From Clavulina sp. PMI_390 (taxonomy: Eukaryota > Basidiomycota > Agaricomycetes > Cantharellales > Hydnaceae), in NCBI GenBank assembly GCA_015039315.1, contig WIDE01000128.1, positions 25,175 through 89,174 of the forward strand: a DNA stretch of 64,000 nt, read 5' to 3'. Numbering within the stretch: the first letter of the stretch is position 1; each line of letters starts with the position of its first letter. Below, in pieces: positions 59,821-64,000 of the stretch. Both the position numbers and the translations under genes were made by a program. The notes below the pieces were generated by a model. That model saw nothing but the letters and a program-made list of their open reading frames with translations, was not told the origin of the DNA and made no database searches.

Positions 59821-60738
59821 TCACTGGAATAGATCAGTCCTCTGCATCAGCACCTCCAGCCCATCTCGTCCAAATAGGTTCCCTAGAGCACTCGCAATCT
59901 TCGACCCAAGCCCTGCGACGCCCCCACCAATGGCCTGAGCACCAGATTTCACCGCACTACCCACGGCCGTGGTCCCAGTCTTGACTCCTGCTCCCGTTGC
60001 CCCGCCTGCGGCCTTGACACCTTGGCCTACCTTCTGGAAGCTAGTCTTGATGCTGCCACCGATGCTGGAGGCCCTCTCGTCAAGCTCGAAACTGCGTGCA
60101 GAGAGCGAATTCAGCCTGTTCACGAGCGCACGCTTGACTATCGCCTTGTCCGTTGGCGACAGAGTCTGCGCTTGACGGACGATATACACCAGATCGCTCA
60201 CGGCGCGCTTCGCCATGGCTTCCGACATGTGAGGTTCAAGCCCAAATACATCACCGCGCCGAGCCTTCGGCTTCGTTACAGCGACAGGACGAGGTGCAGA
60301 TGCTGCTGGCTTGGTTGATGACTTGACGGTGCCCCCTGCAGCCACTTTCACGCCTGCCTTGATTTTCTGGCCGATCTGCTGGAAGCTGTCCTTGATCTTC
60401 GCGCCGATGCTGACCGGTGCCCTCGCTTCGAGATCTTCGCGATCATGAAGCTGCATCATTTCATGGCGACGAGCTGCTCTTCCAGGGACAGCAGGGTGTG
60501 GGGCAGAAGGAAGGGCGCCTTTGATCTTGGAAGCAACAGAAGACACCGGCTTGCTCGTCGCAGCCCCTGCCTTGCCCGCCGTAGCCCCGTCCACCGCGTT
60601 CTTGAAGCCTGTCGTGAGGTCTGTGAAGAAACCTCGCGAGCTGAGGTGCGCCCCAGTCGACTGCACCAAAGGCAGCGGGGCCGCGATTGCATGACTAGAG
60701 AGGATAGCCAGAAGCACGATGGGAGTGAGGGAGTACAT
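59821..60738 (-). CDS. Secreted cationic protein with dibasic sites (hypothetical, possible processed precursor)
   Basis: A single exon of 305 residues, beginning MYSLTPIVLLAILSSHAIAA, a clear signal peptide. The rest is Lys/Ala/Gly-rich. Two related segments stand out: APVSIGAKIKDSFQQIGQKI (followed by KAGVKVAAGG) after LEAR, and ASSIGGSIKTSFQKVGQGVK (followed by AAGG) after LDER; a third, weaker GFFTDLTTGFKNAVDGATAG follows SSR. Kex2-like sites are present: AARR, KARR, AKR, VKR. Between them is a hydrophilic helical part (SDLVYIVRQAQTLSPTDKAI). The repeats would form amphipathic cationic helices if released. I know no family; a Kex2-processed or surface-bound protein is the best inference. 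No Cys in the mature part was noted. Confidence 0.65.
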   Translation of the reverse strand: MYSLTPIVLLAILSSHAIAAPLPLVQSTGAHLSSRGFFTDLTTGFKNAVDGATAGKAGAATSKPVSSVASKIKGALPSAPHPAVPGRAARRHEMMQLHDREDLEARAPVSIGAKIKDSFQQIGQKIKAGVKVAAGGTVKSSTKPAASAPRPVAVTKPKARRGDVFGLEPHMSEAMAKRAVSDLVYIVRQAQTLSPTDKAIVKRALVNRLNSLSARSFELDERASSIGGSIKTSFQKVGQGVKAAGGATGAGVKTGTTAVGSAVKSGAQAIGGGVAGLGSKIASALGNLFGRDGLEVLMQRTDLFQ

Positions 60739-61710
60739 TGTTTGAATGATTGGATAGCGTCTGGGCAGTCTTAGCAGTTGTAAAGATTGAAGCTGGGCTG
60801 ACTATCAAAGTCACTGCACGGGCAAGTCTCGAAGGATCGATGAAAATCTTGAAAAAGAAATAACAGCACGCTGCATGGGGAAAAGACGCCATGAGTGCCA
60901 AGTAAGCGTCATTGACTCCAGCATCAAGAATCACGTACTGCAACCAGTGCACGACGTTTGACCAACGAAAACCAAGAGAAGTGGAGATACTAGAGAGGAT
61001 GGTTCTCAATCATTGGTTAGTACTGGGTTATATCTGTTCGCTTTAGTTGGGGTGCCTGTGCTGAAGGGTGGTCACAAGCCTACGATAGTAGTGGAGACGA
61101 TCATGGATAGCCAGAGAGATCTGATGGACGGGCGAGAGCACTCTGATCCAGATGATGTGGCTATTCTATCTTATCTTTGCTGACTTGCAGAGCCATCACT
61201 CTTACATCCTTATTGGATTTGCCATCCAGATGGTTGTCTAGCACGTCAATAGAGCCAAACACTTTGCTCCGACCAACCTTTGTGCCACTTTTGACAACAA
61301 GTAGTTGTGATATCCTCCATGGAAGTGATGCTTGCACGGCACTCGCGTTAGGATTGATCCGGCCTTGTTACCATGCAGAATACTCGTCGCCAGGGTCGTG
61401 ACCTCCAAGGCGGGTGTGGTGGAATGTGTCCAAAACTGGCATAGGCAATCTCCTGAACTGTCAACACAGGAGTGAGTTACGCTCGATCTTTGCCTCCGAT
61501 CCCTCGCGCAGCTCCACCGGCGCCGGGAGCTGCCTGACGGCGTCGGCATACTCTAAACTTATCAACCCTGGCCAAATTGAATGACCCCGACTCCACCCAC
61601 CCTTGCTCGGATGCCCGTCAGGAACAAACACAAGCTCATAACGCCTCGCCTTTCATTCCACTTTCTTTTCTGACCTCTACACACTCTTTGAAGGACCTGT
61701 GGGATACACA
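60739..61710. other. Intergenic, divergent promoters of two secreted-protein genes
   Basis: Just under 1 kb. Short frames on both strands (60695-61009, 61238-61549) were judged non-coding. Confidence 0.4.
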
Positions 61711-62634
61711 ATGCGCTCCTCTAGCTTGAAGCTGGCCACCATGCTCGCTATCATTTCTTTACCTCGTCTTGTTGCGGCTCTTCCTCCCACCTGCTCTCAG
61801 ATTGACAGCGACTTGATAGTCGACGGGACCAACTTTGGCCATCTTAACGGATGCCTTTGGTATGAGGACCCCTCCAGGGCATGCTGCCTCGCGCTATATC
61901 ACTGACGAACCCCCTTTTTTGTAGTTCCAGTGACATTAGCAGTGGGTAACATTCTTATCGCGTTTACTCTTCGGCCTGCTCCCATCCCCTAATCGCAAAC
62001 ACTTGCACACGGGTATGATTGTTCCTTAGGTTTCATTGCAACGGATCCTATTGCAATCAAGGCTGTGGCAGCAACTAATCAAAACGACGTGTATCTCGCT
62101 GTCCATTCCCTCGTTTTCTATACCCCCAGCAACCCCAATGTTGCCTCGTGCCCTCCAAACTCCGCTCCTAGCCAGCGCAAACGCTCCCCCGCCCAGCCCG
62201 CTCGCGCGAACCATCAATGCGAATTCGGACTCACCAAATGTGGCGTGTACTCTGGCATCCCCTTTTCCTCTCCTTCGTCCCCCACCGAGTCTGAGCCCGG
62301 GTATTCGGCCGTGTCCGCGTACGAGTGCATCGACACGATGTTCAACCTTGAGAGCTGCGGAGGGTGCGTCGTGCAGTACACTCTTGGGCTCACGCCGTAC
62401 GAGATCGACGAGCTCGCCGTTGGTATCGATTGTACGGCTAACCCTGGCGTGAGTGATGTCGAATGCCGTATGGGCCGTTGCATCGTGCACAAATGCAAGA
62501 AGGGCTACCGGCGCTCTGCTGTGCTCCAAGACAATGGAGATGCGCTGTTTGACTGCGTGCCGATGAAGAAGACCACCATCGTGGACTCATTGCATAAGCA
62601 GATCGGAGGGGTTCTACATTGGAGAGGGGACTAG
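61711..62634 (+). CDS. Small secreted Cys-rich protein, priA/CPL1-like
   Basis: Three exons (61711-61859, 61925-61941, 62030-62634) give 256 residues. MRSSSLKLATMLAIISLPRL plus VAA is a signal peptide. A first small domain with CLCSSD and FIATDPIAIKAVAATNQND is followed by a disordered stretch and the priA-type Cys motif: CEFGLTKCGVYSG, YECIDTMFNLESCGGCVVQY, GIDCTANPGVSDVECRMGRC, VHKCKKGYRRS. Relatives include the fruiting-body protein priA and Cryptococcus CPL1, secreted Cys-rich proteins. The 17-nt exon 2 is inferred: only a GTGGGT donor at 61942 restores the frame, so the N-terminal splicing deserves RNA support. Confidence 0.75.
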
Positions 62635-63341
62635 CAAGGCATGTTTACCTTGTCATGGTGATATTGAATCTCGAGTAAGCACTGACGTACAATTACTTGC
62701 TACAGAGGAAGATGAAGATAACCAAGCGTTGTGTTGATATCCATATTTATGTTGGAATAGAGCATCTCTGTCGCTATCATCTCTAATATTCTTACCCACC
62801 GCCCACTTCCCATACCCTCGTTACAGATATTATTCCCACTCCGTACTACCAGTTAATTCTATTCGTTTTGTCAGTCTCACCCGCACGCTCTCCGATGTCC
62901 CTCGACTTCCTCAGCTCACTGGGCATACAGTACGTTATCAAGGCCATTTCTTGCGGACTTGACGGTTGAACAAGCTTATTCATCGTGATGGCACTCATCA
63001 ACCTGGTTTGATTGCACGTTCCGTCCTACATGGGCTGCTCCTACACCTCTGGCGGTAGGAGAGATCAAGAGCGTGCTTAGAAGCATTATCCTTCAAAGTC
63101 GCGACCCAGACAATGTAGAATGGTTTAGTTTGCTACTAATTTGCTTAGAGTGATTGTTTGGCCGCTACTTAGGATCTACACGGGGTTTCAGGTGCTGGTT
63201 CAGCCATCACTAGCGAGAGAGCAGCCATCGATTGGCCTCGCTAACAATAGGAGCCCGGAGTTAGTGTAATCAATCCAGTTGTTCTAACCTGGTCCAACCA
63301 TTGTGTCAGTAGCAAGCAAAACAAAAGGACGGCGGGATCAC
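62635..63341. other. Intergenic, convergent 3' regions
   Basis: Between the priA-like gene and the repeat protein gene. If the donor at 63344-63349 is used, the last exon of the repeat protein would extend into this stretch (to about 63260). No other gene was recognised. Confidence 0.4.
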
Positions 63342-64000
63342 TTACTCCAGCTGTTCCAAGCGACGGAAAAGCCTATCAATCAGCCCACCAAACGCGCCAC
63401 CACCATCACTTCCAATGATGCCCACACCTCTTCCAGCACCGCCAACTGGCTGGAAGATATCTCGGCGACCTAGGCTGCCGAATACACCACCACTACCACT
63501 GCTCCCAATCACGCCTACACCACTTCCAGCGCCGCCGGTTGTTTGGAAAAATGGTGGAGAGTTGAAGCTTCCGAATGCGCCTCCGCCGTCACTTCCAATA
63601 ACACCTACCCCACTTCCAGCACCGCCCACTGGTTGTAGGAAATCCCTTCGGCTAAGAGCAGAATCGAGGGGCCCAAACGCACCACCTCCATCGCCTCCGA
63701 TGATCCCCACACCGCTCCCGGCACCACCAGTTGCCTCAAATAAGGAGATGCCGCGCTTATCGGGGAGACTGGGGTGCTGGGAGATAGTTCCTTCTTCTGT
63801 CAGGCCCCGCTCCGCAATCTCTGCGATCTGTGAGCAATTGGTCTGAGCAACTCCATCGTAGCAATAGGTATCAGATACAAGTGTGGTATGCTCACCGTTC
63901 GTTCGAGCTCGTGTCGCCGCTGATCGCTACCCTGTCTAGTCGATGGAACTGGCGCAGAGAAAACTGGCGCAGCAAGCAGCATAAGCAATACAATGATGGA
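63342..64000 (-). CDS. Secreted Gly-rich repeat protein with Kex2-like sites (partial at window edge)
   Basis: The 5' end runs past the window edge. The visible N-terminus (SIIVLLMLLAAPVFSAPVPS) is the hydrophobic part of a signal peptide. One intron (donor GTGAGC near 63896, acceptor near 63836) joins HELERT to IAEIAERGLTEEGT. Then come four near-identical units of the form GGAGSGVGVIGSDGGGAFG with small changes, flanked by basic pairs: KRGISLFEAT, SRRDFLQPV, GRRDIFQPV and LFRRLEQLE. Three of the units follow a KR or RR pair; one is joined directly (PPFFQTT). This layout (signal peptide, Kex2 sites, repeated core) is that of a Kex2-processed repeat precursor. The protein may stop at 63342 or splice 3' at 63344. 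I know no named family; it resembles RiPP-like or repeat-peptide precursors in design only. Confidence 0.65.
63356..63735 (-). repeat. Four imperfect in-frame repeats of about 30-40 codons
   Basis: Coding repeats with the core GGAGSGVG(V/I)IG followed by a Gly/Ser/Asp stretch and (A/V)FG. Unit spacers are PLDSALSRRDFLQPV, SFNSPPFFQTT and SLGRRDIFQPV. The nucleotide sequence is also clearly repetitive (GGGGCGCTGGAAGTGG-like blocks). Confidence 0.8.

Noticed and set aside
1..64000. CRISPR arrays, operons, Shine-Dalgarno sites, prokaryotic mobile elements
   Set aside because: The sequence is intron-rich fungal nuclear DNA; none of these was seen. No terminal inverted repeats or transposase/reverse transcriptase motifs were recognised either.

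Overview
This 64 kb window is nuclear DNA of a filamentous basidiomycete. Nearly every gene is cut by many 50-80 bp GT-AG introns. Gene content includes a STE3-type pheromone receptor, a CaaX pheromone precursor candidate, Egh16-like secreted proteins, a PL4 rhamnogalacturonan lyase and GH29 fucosidases. An Agaricomycete is most likely. The plant-pathogen-like secretome and gene style would fit Ceratobasidiaceae (Rhizoctonia group), but that placement is inference. One assembly gap of 899 N lies at 2667-3565. Coding models were assembled by hand from splice signals, reading-frame continuity and family resemblance; no database search was run.

Layout. 0.3-1.0 kb: small membrane protein. 1.9-6.3 kb: tandem pair of Egh16-like secreted proteins, the first interrupted by the gap. 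7.1-8.4 kb: CNOT11-like CCR4-NOT subunit. 9.1-19.7 kb: a block that looks like a pheromone/receptor mating-type neighbourhood, holding a PH-CRIB PAK kinase (Cla4/Ste20 type), proteasome lid subunit Rpn9, a 39-residue pheromone precursor candidate and a STE3 receptor with a very long tail. 20.2-21.2 kb: histone chaperone Asf1. 21.9-33.0 kb: three secreted pectin/glycan-degrading enzymes on the minus strand (PL4 lyase and two tandem GH29 proteins).

33.5-47 kb: housekeeping genes, namely a Pcl-type cyclin, a BolA protein, a TMEM135-like membrane protein, a conserved hypothetical, a kynurenine-type aminotransferase, a steroid-5-alpha-reductase-like enzyme and complex I subunit NDUFA6. A 2.4 kb gene-poor stretch lies at 36.7-39.0 kb. 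47.2-51.1 kb: a large conserved hypothetical single-pass membrane protein. 52.1-58.0 kb: a full-size PDR (ABCG) transporter. 59.8-64 kb: three secreted proteins: a cationic protein with dibasic sites, a priA/CPL1-like Cys-rich protein, and a repeat protein with Kex2-like sites that runs off the window edge.

The strongest second-look items are the very short pheromone precursor gene beside STE3, the Kex2-site Gly-rich repeat precursor at the right end, the tandem Egh16 pair whose tails have diverged into two unlike low-complexity linkers, and the N-terminal extensions on the two GH29 proteins.
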